A stretch of DNA of 64,000 bases from Methylibium sp. NZG (GTDB lineage: Bacteria; Pseudomonadota; Gammaproteobacteria; Burkholderiales; Burkholderiaceae_C). Below the pieces are notes generated by a model. It was not told the DNA's origin, did no database searches, and worked only from the letters and a program-made list of their open reading frames with translations. Below are positions 37,808-50,500 of this stretch, in pieces; the stretch's first letter is position 1, and each line of letters starts with the position of its first letter. Location: the NCBI GenBank assembly GCA_001263235.1, contig LGRD01000030.1, positions 186,001 to 250,000 of the forward strand, given 5' to 3'. Made by a program: the position numbers and the translations under genes.

Positions 37808-38632
37808 TCAACCGGTCGCGGATGACCCGAGCTCAGGCATGCACTTCAGCAGCACAAGCGCCGCCTCCAGCGTGAACTGCCCATGCTGCAGCCGACGGCG
37901 CAGCGCTGCGGGTTGCAGCCGTTCGAAAGCGGCCACCTCGCCGTCCTGATTGACCGGAACGCTGCCATCGCGCAGCGTGGCCTCGAAGATGTCGGTGTGC
38001 TCGACCATGTAGCCATCGACCACCGGCCGGCGCACGCTGATGCGGCCCTGCGCCTGAACGCCGTGCAGCGCATCGAGCCGCAGGCCGGCCTCTTCCCAGG
38101 TCTCGCGCGCGAGGGTGTCGAGCACGGTCTCATCAGCCGCGCGCAAGCCGCCCATGGTGGTGTCCCACAGGCCGGGGTCGGTGGCCTTGTCGAGGGCGCG
38201 TTGCTGCACCCACACCTCGCCCGCCGCCGTGCGGGCCACCAGGTGCACTGCAAAGGTGGCCACACCCAAGGGTCGCACCGCTGCGCGTTCGATTGCAGCC
38301 ACCGCACGGTCTGATTCGGGTGTGCTGACGGAGTCGGCCGCGTCGGCGCCTGTGACCGCCAACAACTCGTTGCGCCAGCGACCCCCCAAACCCTGTGCGT
38401 GAAGCCAGGCAGCGATCTCGGCCAGTGCCTTGTCTGCCGCCCCGTCGAGCCACCAGCCCGCACTCGGTCCTTGTGCAGGGCGCAATGGCAAGCCGGCGCT
38501 CTGCAGCTGCTGCGCCAGGGCCGTCTCCAGCGAACCGATGCGTGGACCACCCGACGCCAGCCGCAGCGGCACACGTGGCCGAACCGGCGCCGCGAGGGCA
38601 CGTTGCATCAACAGCGTCGTCCAGTGGTTCAT
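37808..38632 (-). CDS. NUDIX hydrolase with N-terminal DUF4743-like domain
   Basis: The 274-residue protein has a full Nudix box, G-x5-E-x7-REUxEExGU, in GLRAADETVLDTLARETWEE followed by AGL, near residues 165-187. The preceding ~120 residues resemble the DUF4743 domain found before Nudix domains in thiamine-diphosphate-related and other hydrolases. ATG 38632 (MNHWTTLLMQ) is chosen; an upstream ATG would add a hydrophobic stretch that is probably not translated. It hydrolyses a nucleoside diphosphate linked to another moiety, but the substrate is not known. It is a single gene, divergent from the lipoprotein gene. Confidence 0.85.
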   Translation of the reverse strand: MNHWTTLLMQRALAAPVRPRVPLRLASGGPRIGSLETALAQQLQSAGLPLRPAQGPSAGWWLDGAADKALAEIAAWLHAQGLGGRWRNELLAVTGADAADSVSTPESDRAVAAIERAAVRPLGVATFAVHLVARTAAGEVWVQQRALDKATDPGLWDTTMGGLRAADETVLDTLARETWEEAGLRLDALHGVQAQGRISVRRPVVDGYMVEHTDIFEATLRDGSVPVNQDGEVAAFERLQPAALRRRLQHGQFTLEAALVLLKCMPELGSSATG

Positions 38633-38817
38633 TGGGGCTGAGCGAATTGAGTTGAGAGGCGACAGCAGCCGAGACAACGTCACTGCGACCCGCGCAACCA
38701 AGAGCCACATGAAGTCAACCAAGTAAGCGTACGAAACATGCCTGAAGCGTGTGAAGTTTGCTCACTGCCTGAACAAAAGACGGCGATATGGTCCGGGCAA
38801 CAACAGGAGAGACACAA

Positions 38818-39717
38818 ATGCGTTCTGCATACCAAGGTCGCCGCAACCCGCTCGTCCGGCACATTCTGCACGTATCGGCGTTCGCGATGGCGGCAGCCAC
38901 GGCGTCGCTGCTGGTGGCCTGCGGGGGAGGCGGTACCACCAGTTTCGTCGGCGTACCTGCCAGCACCTCCACGATCAGCGGCACCGTGGGCAATGCGAGC
39001 GGCGCACCTGTGGTGGGCGCCACCGTGTCGGCGACCACCACCGCCGGCCCTCCCGTCACGGTGCAGACCGATGGCGGGGGCAACTTTTCCCTGCAGGTGC
39101 CCACCGCGTCGCTGAATGCCGGTACCGTGGTCGTGGTCACAGTGTCCAAGGACGGGCACAAGAGCTGCACCGGCATCGTCGATTCCGCCAGCGGCAGTGT
39201 GACGGGCTGCACCACCCTGCCCCTGGCAGGCCTGGACGAACTGCACCCGGCACCGGCAGACGCTGGATTGGTGCGCTTGGGTGACGGCGAAACCACCGGC
39301 GGCGCGGTCAACTCCAAATTGCAGATCCCCACGCCCAACGGCTTGAGCAAAACCATTGCGCTGACCTGGCCCGCCAACTTCAATCTGGCGGCCTATCAGA
39401 CATTCACCGTGAACGTCAACATGCGCGGCGTGCAAGGCGCCGAGTTCGGCTGCGCCAACAAAGTCGTCGTGCAGCAAGGCGCCAGCGCAGCCACCGCCGT
39501 GGCGGTGAGCACCTTCTCGGCCGCCAACGGCAACCTGCTCGACAGCGACCGGCTGGGCGCGTTCTCGTCGTATGGATTGCAACTGCCGACCTCGCTGCTG
39601 AGCGCCACGGGCGGCAACATCTTCATCACGCTGGAATCGGGCCTGTGCACCTTGGGCACACCGTCCGACCCATCGGACGACTTCGAATTCGTCGGGCTGT
39701 TCGGCAAGTTCTCTTGA
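38818..39717 (+). CDS. Lipoprotein with carboxypeptidase-regulatory-like domain
   Basis: The 299-residue protein starts after an AGGAGA site and has a lipoprotein signal with lipobox LVAC followed by four Gly residues. Residues ~52-120 form a carboxypeptidase-regulatory-like beta-sandwich (STISGTVGNASGAPVVGATV and TDGGGNFSLQVP). The remainder is a Thr/Asn/Gly-rich beta-type domain with two pairs of cysteines, of unknown function. Localisation to a membrane surface is predicted. No partner genes are evident; it stands alone between the divergent NUDIX gene and a convergent ASCH-GNAT gene. The upstream 185 bases show no strong promoter. Confidence 0.78.
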   Translation: MRSAYQGRRNPLVRHILHVSAFAMAAATASLLVACGGGGTTSFVGVPASTSTISGTVGNASGAPVVGATVSATTTAGPPVTVQTDGGGNFSLQVPTASLNAGTVVVVTVSKDGHKSCTGIVDSASGSVTGCTTLPLAGLDELHPAPADAGLVRLGDGETTGGAVNSKLQIPTPNGLSKTIALTWPANFNLAAYQTFTVNVNMRGVQGAEFGCANKVVVQQGASAATAVAVSTFSAANGNLLDSDRLGAFSSYGLQLPTSLLSATGGNIFITLESGLCTLGTPSDPSDDFEFVGLFGKFS

Positions 39718-39745
39718 AGCAGCTTCTCGCCAGCGTGGCGTGCAC

Positions 39746-40693
39746 CTATGGCGCGCGCCGCTCGAATGCCACCTCGCCCGACGGCAGCACACCCACCCGC
39801 TGCCAGCCCGCAGCGGCGTAGAAGCGCTCGGCGCGCGTGCCCGCCTCGGTCGACAGGTGCAGCCGCTGCAGCCCCAGCGCCCACAGCCACGCCAGCATCT
39901 CGTCGTGCAACCGCCGGCCGTGGCCTCGCCCCTCGTGCGCCGGGTCGACGAACAGCGCCCAGAGGTTACCGGTCTCGGTATTGCCAACGGCAAACGCCAC
40001 CACCTGCTGAGCGACCTCGACCACCCAGCCCCGCCCGGTGCGCTCGATGGCATCCACCACTTCGGCGTCGGTGATCACACGCGAGGTCAAGCGGTTTTCC
40101 TTCACCGCGTGCCGCACGCGCTGGATGCCCGGCACGTCGGCGCGCACCGCCTGGCGCAGCACGGGCTCGGCCGCCCCGCTTGATCCGTCCGCGACGTGCG
40201 TCTGCTGCGCTGGAGCGACCTGCGTCTTCGGCGCGGGCCAGACCACACGGAACCGCTCGCACGCCACCAGCATGGCGCCACTGAACGTGCGGCCCGCACG
40301 CTCGCACTCGCGCGTGAAGAAGGCGGTGTGCGCCTCGCGCCAGAACGCCAGCGAGCCGTCGCCCTCGCCCTCGACGGCCGCGAACTCTGCCGACACCGCG
40401 TCGAAGGGCATCACGTCCACCCGCGTGGTCTCGATGATGCACAGCGGCGCCTCCTGCCCATCCAGAACCACACTCAAGTCGCCCGGCCGAGGCAGCCGCT
40501 TGCCGGACGCCTCGAAAAACCAGACCGCCCCCGCCGTGGCTCGCTTTGTGCCGCTCAGCGTTAGCTGCCCGAGTTCATCTGCCAACGCCGCCGAGTCGCC
40601 GAACTGGAAGGCTTCGTAGAAGCGAGCCTCGTCGACGCCGCCCAGCGCGCGGGCGTAGGCGGACCAGATGGTTTCGGCGTGTGAAGGCAGCAT
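39746..40693 (-). CDS. Fusion of an ASCH domain and a GNAT acetyltransferase
   Basis: The 315-residue protein has two domains. Residues ~1-150 are an ASCH (PUA-like RNA-binding) domain with the family motif LSGTKRATAGAVW and the segment LCIIETTRVDVMPFDAVSAE. Residues ~175-315 are a GNAT domain, with the acetyl-CoA-binding loop VDPAHEGRGHGRRLHDEML and LSTEAGTRAERFYAAAGWQR. A ~20-residue linker joins them. The frame remains open upstream, but ATG 40693 starts the ASCH domain normally. RNA or nucleotide modification by acetylation is one idea; no function is established from sequence. A standard stand-alone version of each domain is more common. Confidence 0.85.
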   Translation of the reverse strand: MLPSHAETIWSAYARALGGVDEARFYEAFQFGDSAALADELGQLTLSGTKRATAGAVWFFEASGKRLPRPGDLSVVLDGQEAPLCIIETTRVDVMPFDAVSAEFAAVEGEGDGSLAFWREAHTAFFTRECERAGRTFSGAMLVACERFRVVWPAPKTQVAPAQQTHVADGSSGAAEPVLRQAVRADVPGIQRVRHAVKENRLTSRVITDAEVVDAIERTGRGWVVEVAQQVVAFAVGNTETGNLWALFVDPAHEGRGHGRRLHDEMLAWLWALGLQRLHLSTEAGTRAERFYAAAGWQRVGVLPSGEVAFERRAP

Positions 40694-40888
40694 GCTCAAG
40701 AGACGCTTCTGAGACGGTGAACTTCTACGATCAGGCTGCGTTTCGACACACGACAAACGGTCAGCCACGCGGGAACGGACCCTAACACTGGCAGCGCTGT
40801 GTGTCCAAACGCTTTGGGGCCTCGCTCTACAGGCAGGGCGTGCATGTTGGCCTGGTTCCTTCAACTGACTTCTATTGGAGAGTTTCAC

Positions 40889-41461
40889 ATGAATGCCTTG
40901 AAAGCAGTCTCGATCATGGCGTTGTTTCTGGCCTTTGGCGCGGCGCAGGCCGGCACAGCCCATGAGGTTGTGTTGCAAGACTTCAACGCACTCGTCAAGG
41001 CCAAGGAACAAAAGTTCAAGGGAATGAAAGATGCCGAGGTCAAGAGCATGCGCGAAGACTTCAGCCGCAAGTCCCAACTCACCATGGCTGCCGCCAAGGC
41101 CGAGTACGCCCAAATGGCGCAAGGCAAGACCAGTCAGCAAATTGACACCCTGCTGTGGGAACGCGCTGAAAGGGCCGGAGTCGCCAAGAAGATCAAGAGC
41201 GACATCGATGGCCTGGGCGGGCCAGCCAAGGTCATGCAACAGGCAGACCGCTTCGGTGCAGAGTTTGTCAAAGACGTGCTGGACGCAAGCCGGCCCCAAG
41301 CCCACCAGTCGCTGGCTGAAACTCTGGTGACCACGTTGGTCATGGCGCAGCCGGCTCACGCAAGGTTCGGCGCTGTGAGGCGCAATGCTTGCTACGCGTT
41401 CTGGTTCACGATTTCGGTGGGCTACGCGACCGACCACGCCTACAAGTCATGCGAGCAATAG
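40889..41461 (+). CDS. Small secreted protein of unknown function
   Basis: I do not recognise this 190-residue protein. It starts after a GGAG site and has a clear signal peptide (AVSIMALFLAFGAAQAGTA). The mature part up to residue ~130 is helical, charged and Lys/Gln/Ala-rich without Cys. A hydrophobic stretch (LAETLVTTLVMAQPAHA) follows, resembling a second signal-like segment. The last ~30 residues carry the only two cysteines, in RNACYAFWF and YKSCEQ, with aromatic residues between. The base composition is less GC-rich than the neighbours. There is no operon partner, and the 195-base upstream region is divergent from the ASCH-GNAT gene. Confidence 0.65.
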   Translation: MNALKAVSIMALFLAFGAAQAGTAHEVVLQDFNALVKAKEQKFKGMKDAEVKSMREDFSRKSQLTMAAAKAEYAQMAQGKTSQQIDTLLWERAERAGVAKKIKSDIDGLGGPAKVMQQADRFGAEFVKDVLDASRPQAHQSLAETLVTTLVMAQPAHARFGAVRRNACYAFWFTISVGYATDHAYKSCEQ

Positions 41462-41585
41462 AGCATCCGCCATGGCAGACGGACCAACTGCGGGTGCGTG
41501 ATGCAAAGGTGAACGCCGTCCGGCGGAAAGACCGTGATGTGCACGAACCGTCCATCCACAAACTTGCGGAGCAGCGTGACAAGAG

Positions 41586-44788
<3,203 letters not shown>

Positions 44789-44813
44789 TGTTTCCTGATC
44801 GGCGACAAAACGT

Positions 44814-44833
44814 TCGCATTCGAGCAGTTGCGA
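44814..44833. promoter_or_regulatory. Candidate LysR operator between LysR and GST genes
   Basis: TCGCA and TGCGA form an inverted repeat with a 10-base spacer in the 117-base divergent region. Length and symmetry are close to the T-N11-A type of LysR box. Its position 26 bases from the LysR start and 73 from the GST start fits shared regulation and autoregulation. Confidence 0.45.
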
Positions 44834-44905
44834 CCGGTGGCGTCAATCCGCAAACTGCCTCGTGCAGAACAGCTCCCCTCGCCACGCCAACCCGGAGACA
44901 TGCCG

Positions 44906-45556
44906 ATGAAGATCTATGCCGACCCCATCACCGTCAATTGCCGCAAGGTGCTTGCAGGGCTCGACCTGCTGGGCGCGCCGTTCGAGCTGGTGCACGTGGA
45001 CTACTTCAAGGGCGCACAGAAGGAGCCCGCGTACACCGCAATCAACCCGAATGCGTCGGTCCCAGCGATGGTCGACGGCGATCTGGTGCTGTGGGAGTCG
45101 AACGCCATCTTGCAGTACGCAGCCGACAAGGTGGGCAACGACGCCGCCTACCCGAAAGACCTGAAGACGCGCGCCGACATCAACCGCTGGCTGCTGTGGG
45201 AGGGGTCGAGCTGGTTTCCGAGTTGCTATGTGTTCCTGGTCGAGAACTGCGTCAAGCCGCTGCTCGGCTCGCAGCCCGACCCGGCCGTGCTGGAGGCGCA
45301 GGCCGGGCAGTTCCACAAGCTCGCCGGCATTCTGGACACGCGGCTTCAGGGCAAGCGCTGGGTGGTCGGCGATGTGCCGACGATCGCCGATATCGCGCTG
45401 GCTGCGCCGATGCACCTGCACGGTTGGCAGCGCCTGCCGCTGAGCGACCACCGCAACCTGAAGCGCTGGCTGACCGAAAGTGTGGAGCCCTTGCCCTGCT
45501 GGAAGAAGACATGGGTCGGCGAGGGCTTCGTGACCCAACCCACCGCGGCAGCCTGA
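44906..45556 (+). CDS. Glutathione S-transferase
   Basis: The 216-residue protein has the thioredoxin-like GST N-terminal domain (MKIYADPITVNCRKVLAGLD) with the cis-Pro and glutathione gamma-glutamyl site NASVPAMVDGDLVLWESNAI, and an all-helical C-terminal domain containing VVGDVPTIADIALAAPM. ATG 44906 is preferred since GGAG lies eight bases upstream; ATG 44900 is in frame too. It conjugates or isomerises electrophilic compounds, substrate unknown. It is divergent from LysR and 20 bases ahead of the CmcJ-like oxygenase gene, suggesting a small detoxification or biosynthetic unit. Confidence 0.92.
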   Translation: MKIYADPITVNCRKVLAGLDLLGAPFELVHVDYFKGAQKEPAYTAINPNASVPAMVDGDLVLWESNAILQYAADKVGNDAAYPKDLKTRADINRWLLWEGSSWFPSCYVFLVENCVKPLLGSQPDPAVLEAQAGQFHKLAGILDTRLQGKRWVVGDVPTIADIALAAPMHLHGWQRLPLSDHRNLKRWLTESVEPLPCWKKTWVGEGFVTQPTAAA

Positions 45557-45576
45557 AAAGCGTGCATCCTCGCGAC

Positions 45577-46395
45577 ATGACCATGGCGACCTCCGTCCGC
45601 GCGACGTTGAACTACACGGTGGACAACGGCGTCGCGCCCGACTACTACTTCTACGAGCCCGACCCCGACGTCAAGCTCAACCCGCCGGGCACCGACTTGC
45701 GAGAGGTCGATATCCACGACGGCTGGCCCTCGGCGGATCGATTCTCGGTGGACCGTGAAGGCTTCGAGATTCGGCCCTTCGGTGCCCGCTTCGACCAGTT
45801 CGACGACGACGCATCGATCAAGTCGGCGTTCTATGGCCAGGTGATCGATTTCGTGAGGCGCACCACCGGCGCGCGGCGAGTCGAGGTGTTCGACCACACC
45901 ATCCGCAAACGCCTGCCAGCCGACCTGAAAGCACAAACCACCGTGCAGCGCCCGGCTGTGCTGCTGGTGCACAGCGACTACACCGTCAAAAGCGGCCCGC
46001 AGCGCGTGCGCGACATCGTGCCCGACGAAGCCGAGGCCTTGCTGCAACGCCGTGTGGCGTTCTTCAACGTCTGGAAGCCGCTCTACCGGCGTGTCGAAGA
46101 GCTGCCCCTGGCGATGTGCGACGCGACCACGCACGACCCGCAGGACATGCTGCGCATGGACCTGAAGTACCGCGAGCGAACCGGCGAGATCTACGTGATG
46201 CGCTGGTCACCGCATCACCGCTGGGTCTACTTTCCGCAGATGGAGGCGGACCAGGCGCTGCTGCTGAAGACCTACGACTCCGAGACCGACGGCCGCGCGC
46301 GCTTCATGGGGCACACCGCGTTTGAAGATCCGACGACCGCGCCCGGTGCGCCCAAGCGGGAGAGCATCGAGGTGCGGACGATGGCGTTCTTTTAG
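45577..46395 (+). CDS. CmcJ/NvfI/AsaB-like non-haem iron oxygenase
   Basis: The 272-residue protein matches the family that includes CmcJ (cephamycin synthesis), fungal AsaB and NvfI. Visible features are the N-terminal TLNYTVDNGVAPDYYFYEP, a probable iron-binding HxD in VHSDYT near residue 133, the FNVWKPL segment, and a C-terminal His in MGHTAFEDPTTAPGA. Members hydroxylate or desaturate small molecules with 2-oxoglutarate and Fe(II). ATG 45577 is chosen, with 45583 as alternative. It is the second gene after LysR-regulated GST and ends three bases from the convergent zipA stop. The substrate is unknown. Confidence 0.82.
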   Translation: MTMATSVRATLNYTVDNGVAPDYYFYEPDPDVKLNPPGTDLREVDIHDGWPSADRFSVDREGFEIRPFGARFDQFDDDASIKSAFYGQVIDFVRRTTGARRVEVFDHTIRKRLPADLKAQTTVQRPAVLLVHSDYTVKSGPQRVRDIVPDEAEALLQRRVAFFNVWKPLYRRVEELPLAMCDATTHDPQDMLRMDLKYRERTGEIYVMRWSPHHRWVYFPQMEADQALLLKTYDSETDGRARFMGHTAFEDPTTAPGAPKRESIEVRTMAFF

Positions 46396-46398
46396 CGC

Positions 46399-47454
46399 TC
46401 AGCTGAACAACCGCCGCGCCGCCATCGAACCCGCTGCCAGGTCCCGCGCATCGAGCGCGGCGTAGAGCTGTGTCAGCTCCGCGCCGATCACACCAAAGCC
46501 TTGCGGGCTGATCGGCTGGCCGTTGTCGTCGACGACCGCGGCGTCCATGCCCAGCGACAGCGCCGTGGCGCTCGCCTGCCAGGTGATGAACGGCTCCGCC
46601 TTCGCGTCGGTCTGCGGCACGTCGAAGCTCAGCGTCACATCACTGACAGTCGCCCGCTGCGGGTGCTCGTCGAGCGCCTTCAGGCTGTCGAAGCCGAGCG
46701 TCAGCACCGGCGGCGCGCCCTCCTCCATCGACGGCAGCACCAGCCGGCCCGGCACCATGCCCGGCACGAAGCCGTGCCGCCCGGCGTGCTGCTGGATGTA
46801 GGCCACACTCCAAGGCGACGAGCGCGCGTTCAGGTGCACGGCGAGTTGCGCGTCGTGCTGGCTCGCAAACGTGTCGAGTTCGCGTGCGCGGGCCGCCACC
46901 TCGAGCATGTCGGGGAAGTCGGCCATCGCGCCCACAGCTTCTGCAAGCGGCTGAATCGCCTGCACGAACTCGGAGTATTCGATCTCGTTCAACGCCCCGC
47001 CCCGGTTGGCCAGTTGCACGCCAGCCTGCACCTCGCTGTAGTGGCGGCGGGTCTGCGGCGGCTCCCACTCGCCGGTGTCGGCGTTCAGGCCTTCAATGAG
47101 AAACGGCTTGCTGCCTGCGCGGCGCGTGGGCGGCAGGTGCGCGAGCAGCAGTTCGCCGCTAATGGGCGCATCGACGTTGAGCACGGCGATCGCGTCGATG
47201 AGTGCGTCGATGCGTGCAGGCATGCGTTTGGGCAGCTTGCGTTCGAGCGAGAACGCCGTGGTGTCGGCGGTGTCCCGTGCGTCGGCACCGGCCTCACCTG
47301 CGTCGCCCAACACCGGCTCCCGGAATTCGACCGGCCGGCCTGCAGGCAGCCCACGCTTGGGGTCGGCCCTGCGCGCCGTCCAGGCTCCGTGCGCCACGAT
47401 GCCGGCCAACACCAGCCCGCCCAACGCTGCCAGTGCGACCGTCAGGCTGGACAC
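46399..47454 (-). CDS. zipA: Cell division protein ZipA
   Basis: ZipA tethers FtsZ to the membrane during division. The 351-residue protein has an N-terminal membrane anchor (LTVALAALGGLVLAGIVAHG), a short linker and a C-terminal FtsZ-binding domain (residues ~200-335, including VLTLGFDSLKALDEHPQRAT and LTLSFDVP-type strands). The anchor plus its position 117 bases after smc identify it, although ZipA sequences diverge strongly. In related genomes ligA follows next; here the CmcJ-like, GST and LysR genes intervene. The linker is shorter and less Pro/Gln-rich than in enterobacteria. Confidence 0.85.
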   Translation of the reverse strand: MSSLTVALAALGGLVLAGIVAHGAWTARRADPKRGLPAGRPVEFREPVLGDAGEAGADARDTADTTAFSLERKLPKRMPARIDALIDAIAVLNVDAPISGELLLAHLPPTRRAGSKPFLIEGLNADTGEWEPPQTRRHYSEVQAGVQLANRGGALNEIEYSEFVQAIQPLAEAVGAMADFPDMLEVAARARELDTFASQHDAQLAVHLNARSSPWSVAYIQQHAGRHGFVPGMVPGRLVLPSMEEGAPPVLTLGFDSLKALDEHPQRATVSDVTLSFDVPQTDAKAEPFITWQASATALSLGMDAAVVDDNGQPISPQGFGVIGAELTQLYAALDARDLAAGSMAARRLFS

Positions 47455-47487
47455 GATGACGACACCCCGATTGCCGAATACAGCAAT

Positions 47488-47506
47488 CGACCCTCCGTGA
47501 GGGTCG
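47488..47506 (-). terminator. Hairpin in the smc-zipA gap
   Basis: CGACCCTC and GAGGGTCG form a perfect 8-bp stem with a 3-base loop, 34 bases before the zipA start. No T-run follows on the minus strand, so it may attenuate or process the smc-zipA transcript rather than end it. Confidence 0.4.
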
Positions 47507-47571
47507 GGCCTTGCTTGGGGCGGCCCGGCGCGGCGGCCCGGTGGTGACTCCGATGGATCATGTGTTCGCGG

Positions 47572-50500
47572 TCAAACCGTCTCGGCGAGACTGACCGCGG
47601 CCTGCATGTCCACCGCCACGATGCGCGACACGCCCTGCTCCTGCATCGTCACGCCGATGAGCTGCTCGGCCATCTCCATCGCGATCTTGTTGTGGCTGAT
47701 GAACAGGAACTGCGTGCCCTGCGCCATCTCGGTGACGAGCTTGGAGTAGCGCTCGGTGTTGGCGTCGTCCAGCGGCGCATCGACCTCGTCGAGCAAACAG
47801 AACGGCGCCGGGTTGAGCTGGAAGATCGCAAACACCAGCGCGATGGCCGTGAGCGCTTTTTCGCCGCCCGACATCAGGTGGATCGTGCTGTTCTTCTTGC
47901 CGGGCGGTTGGGCCATCACCTGCACGCCGGCGTCCAGGATTTCGTCGCCGGTCATCACCAGCTTGGCCACGCCGCCACCGAACAAAGTGGGGAACATGCG
48001 GCCGAAGTGTTCGTTGACCTGGTTGAAGGTGCTGCCCAAGAGGTCGCGCGTCTCCAGATCGATCTTGTGGATCGCGTCCTCCAGCGTGTTCATCGCCTCC
48101 ACCAGGTCGGCGTTCTGCGCGTCGAGGAAGGTCTTGCGCTCGCGCGCCGCGGTCAGCTCGTCGAGCGCAGCCAGGTTGACGGCGCCGAGCGCGTTGATCT
48201 CGCGGTTGATGCGGTCGATCTCGCCCTGCAAGCCCGCCAGCCGCACCTTGCCGTCTTCGATGCTCTGGCCAAGGGCGGCCATGTCGGCCTGCGCCGCTTC
48301 GAGCTGCTCCAAATACTGCGCGCCACCCAGCTGCGCGGCCTGCTCTTCGAGCTGCAGCTTGGTGATTCGCTCGCGCATCGGCTGCAGGCTCTGCTCGTGC
48401 GCCAGCCGCTGTTCGTCGGAGCGCTTCAAGCGCAGCGTCAGGTCGTCGTACTCGCTGCGCTTGGCGCCCAGCGCGGCTTCGCGGTCGAGCTTCAGCGCCA
48501 GCGCCGTCTGCAAGCCGGCCTGGGCAGACACGTCGGTGAGCCTCGTCAACTCGTCCTGCAACTGAGTGCCCGACTGCTGGTTGGCCGCGAGTTGCTCGGC
48601 GGCCGTTTCAATGCCGCGCTGCAATTCACCACGCCGCGCCGCGAGCGAGCGCGATGCGAACTGCGCTTCCTGCGCCTCGCGCTCCAGCGTGCGCAGTTGC
48701 TCGCGCGCCTCCGCCAGCTTGCGCTCGGCGGCGATCACCGCCTCGTCCAACTCTGCATGGCGCTCTTGTGTCGTTGCCAGTTGCATGTCCAGCTCTTCGA
48801 AGCGCGCCTCGCCGGTGGCGCCGCGTTCGTTGAGCTCTTCTTGCTGGGCGTCGATCTCGCTCAGCTCGCCGTCGAGTTGTTCGCGCCGCGTGCTGGTCTG
48901 CTCGACGAGTTGCGACAAGCGCAGCAGCTCCACTTGCAATTGATGAGCGCGCGTCTGCGCTTCCGTCGCATCGCGGCGAGCGGCGAGCAGGCGCTGCGAT
49001 GCGTCGGTGTAGGCCGCTTCGGTGCGCACCAGCGCGCTGCGCGCTTCTTCGGCGATCAGCACCTGGGCACGCAACTGGCGCTCGAGGTTCTGAATCTCTT
49101 GCGCGCGGGCCAGCATGCCGGCCTGTTCGGAGTCGGGGGCATGAAAGCTCACCGCAAACTGACTCACCGCGTGGCCGTCGCGCGTCATGATCACTTCGCC
49201 GTGCGTCAACTTGGCGCGGGCGGCGAGCGCCTCGTCGAGGTGACCGGCGGTGTAGACACCTTCGAGCCAGTCGTTGAGCAATGCCTTCAATCCCGCATCA
49301 CCCAGGCGAAGCAGGTCGCTCAAGCGCGGCAGCGTCTGGTGCGTGTTGGTGAAGGCCGACAGCGGTGGCGTGTAGAACGCCAGCTTGGCCGGCGGCGCAT
49401 CGGCCGCGAAGGCGCGGACTGTCTCCAGCCGGCCCACTTCGAGCGCGCCCAGGCGCTCGCGCAGGGCGGCTTCGAGGGCCGTTTCCCAACCCGCCTCGAT
49501 GTGAACCTTGGTCCACAAGCCCTGCAGCGAATCGAGCCCGTGTTTGGCGAGCCACGGCTTGAGCTTGCCTTCGGTTTGCACCTTCTCTTGCAGCGCTCGC
49601 AAGGCGTCGAGCCGCGCGCTCAGCTCGGCCTGCCGAGCGCCTTGCACGTTGACCTGCTCCTGCTGGGTTCGGCGCGATTCGTCCAGCGCCGGCACCTGCT
49701 CGTTCAACTGCTGCAGCCGCGCGTCGGCCACGCTTTGCGCCTCCTCGGCGGCGCCGAATTGATGCTTGAGGTCGGCGAGCTTTTGGGTGTCTGGCACCGC
49801 AAGCTGGCCGCGTTCGCCGGCCAGCCGATCACGGCGGCTGCCAAGTGCGCGACGCTGTTCTTCAAGATTGCGGCTCTCTGACGCCAGCACCTGAATCTGC
49901 TGCTGCACCGCCGCCACCGCGCCGCGCTGCTCGTTGCTCTTGGCTTGCGCGGCGCGCACCGCGTCTTCGAGCGTCGGCAGGGCGGAGGCGAACTCTTCAG
50001 CCTGCGCCGCCAGCACCTCACCCTGCTCGTCGGCCGCGGCGATCTGCTCGGCGATCTGCTCCAGTTCGTCTTTCGCCTGAGTCTGGCGCTCGCCCCACTG
50101 GTCGGTCTGCGCCTTCAGTTCGACCAGCCGCTGCTCGACGCGCTGGCGGCCTTCGACGACGTAGCGGATGCGTTCTTCGAGCCGGCTCACCTCGAGCGCC
50201 GCTTCGGCGAGCGAGCCTTGCGAGGCGTGCAACTCGTCGCTGGCGGCGTAGTGCGCCTGACGGATGGTTTCGAGCTCGGCCTCGCCGTGGCGCAGCTCGG
50301 CGGTTCGGGCTTCGAGCGCGTTGGTCGCCTCCAACACCGCCTGCTTGATGCGCGCTTCTTCGCTCGCCGCGTCGCGGTGCTTCAAGAACCACAGCTGGTG
50401 CAGCTTCAGCTCGCCCTGCAATTGCAGGCCGCGGTACTGGCCGGCGACCTCGGCCTGCTTCTCCAGCTTGTCGAGATTGCTGTTGAGCTCGCGCAGGATG

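Noticed and set aside
40700-40888. Integron attC-like site before the secreted protein gene
   Set aside because: TAACAC-like words and short inverted pairs occur, but core sites with correct spacing and an integrase gene are missing.
39746-41437. 563-codon minus-strand frame as one protein
   Set aside because: The part upstream of 40693 is antisense to the secreted-protein gene and shows no domain; the ASCH domain starts at 40693.
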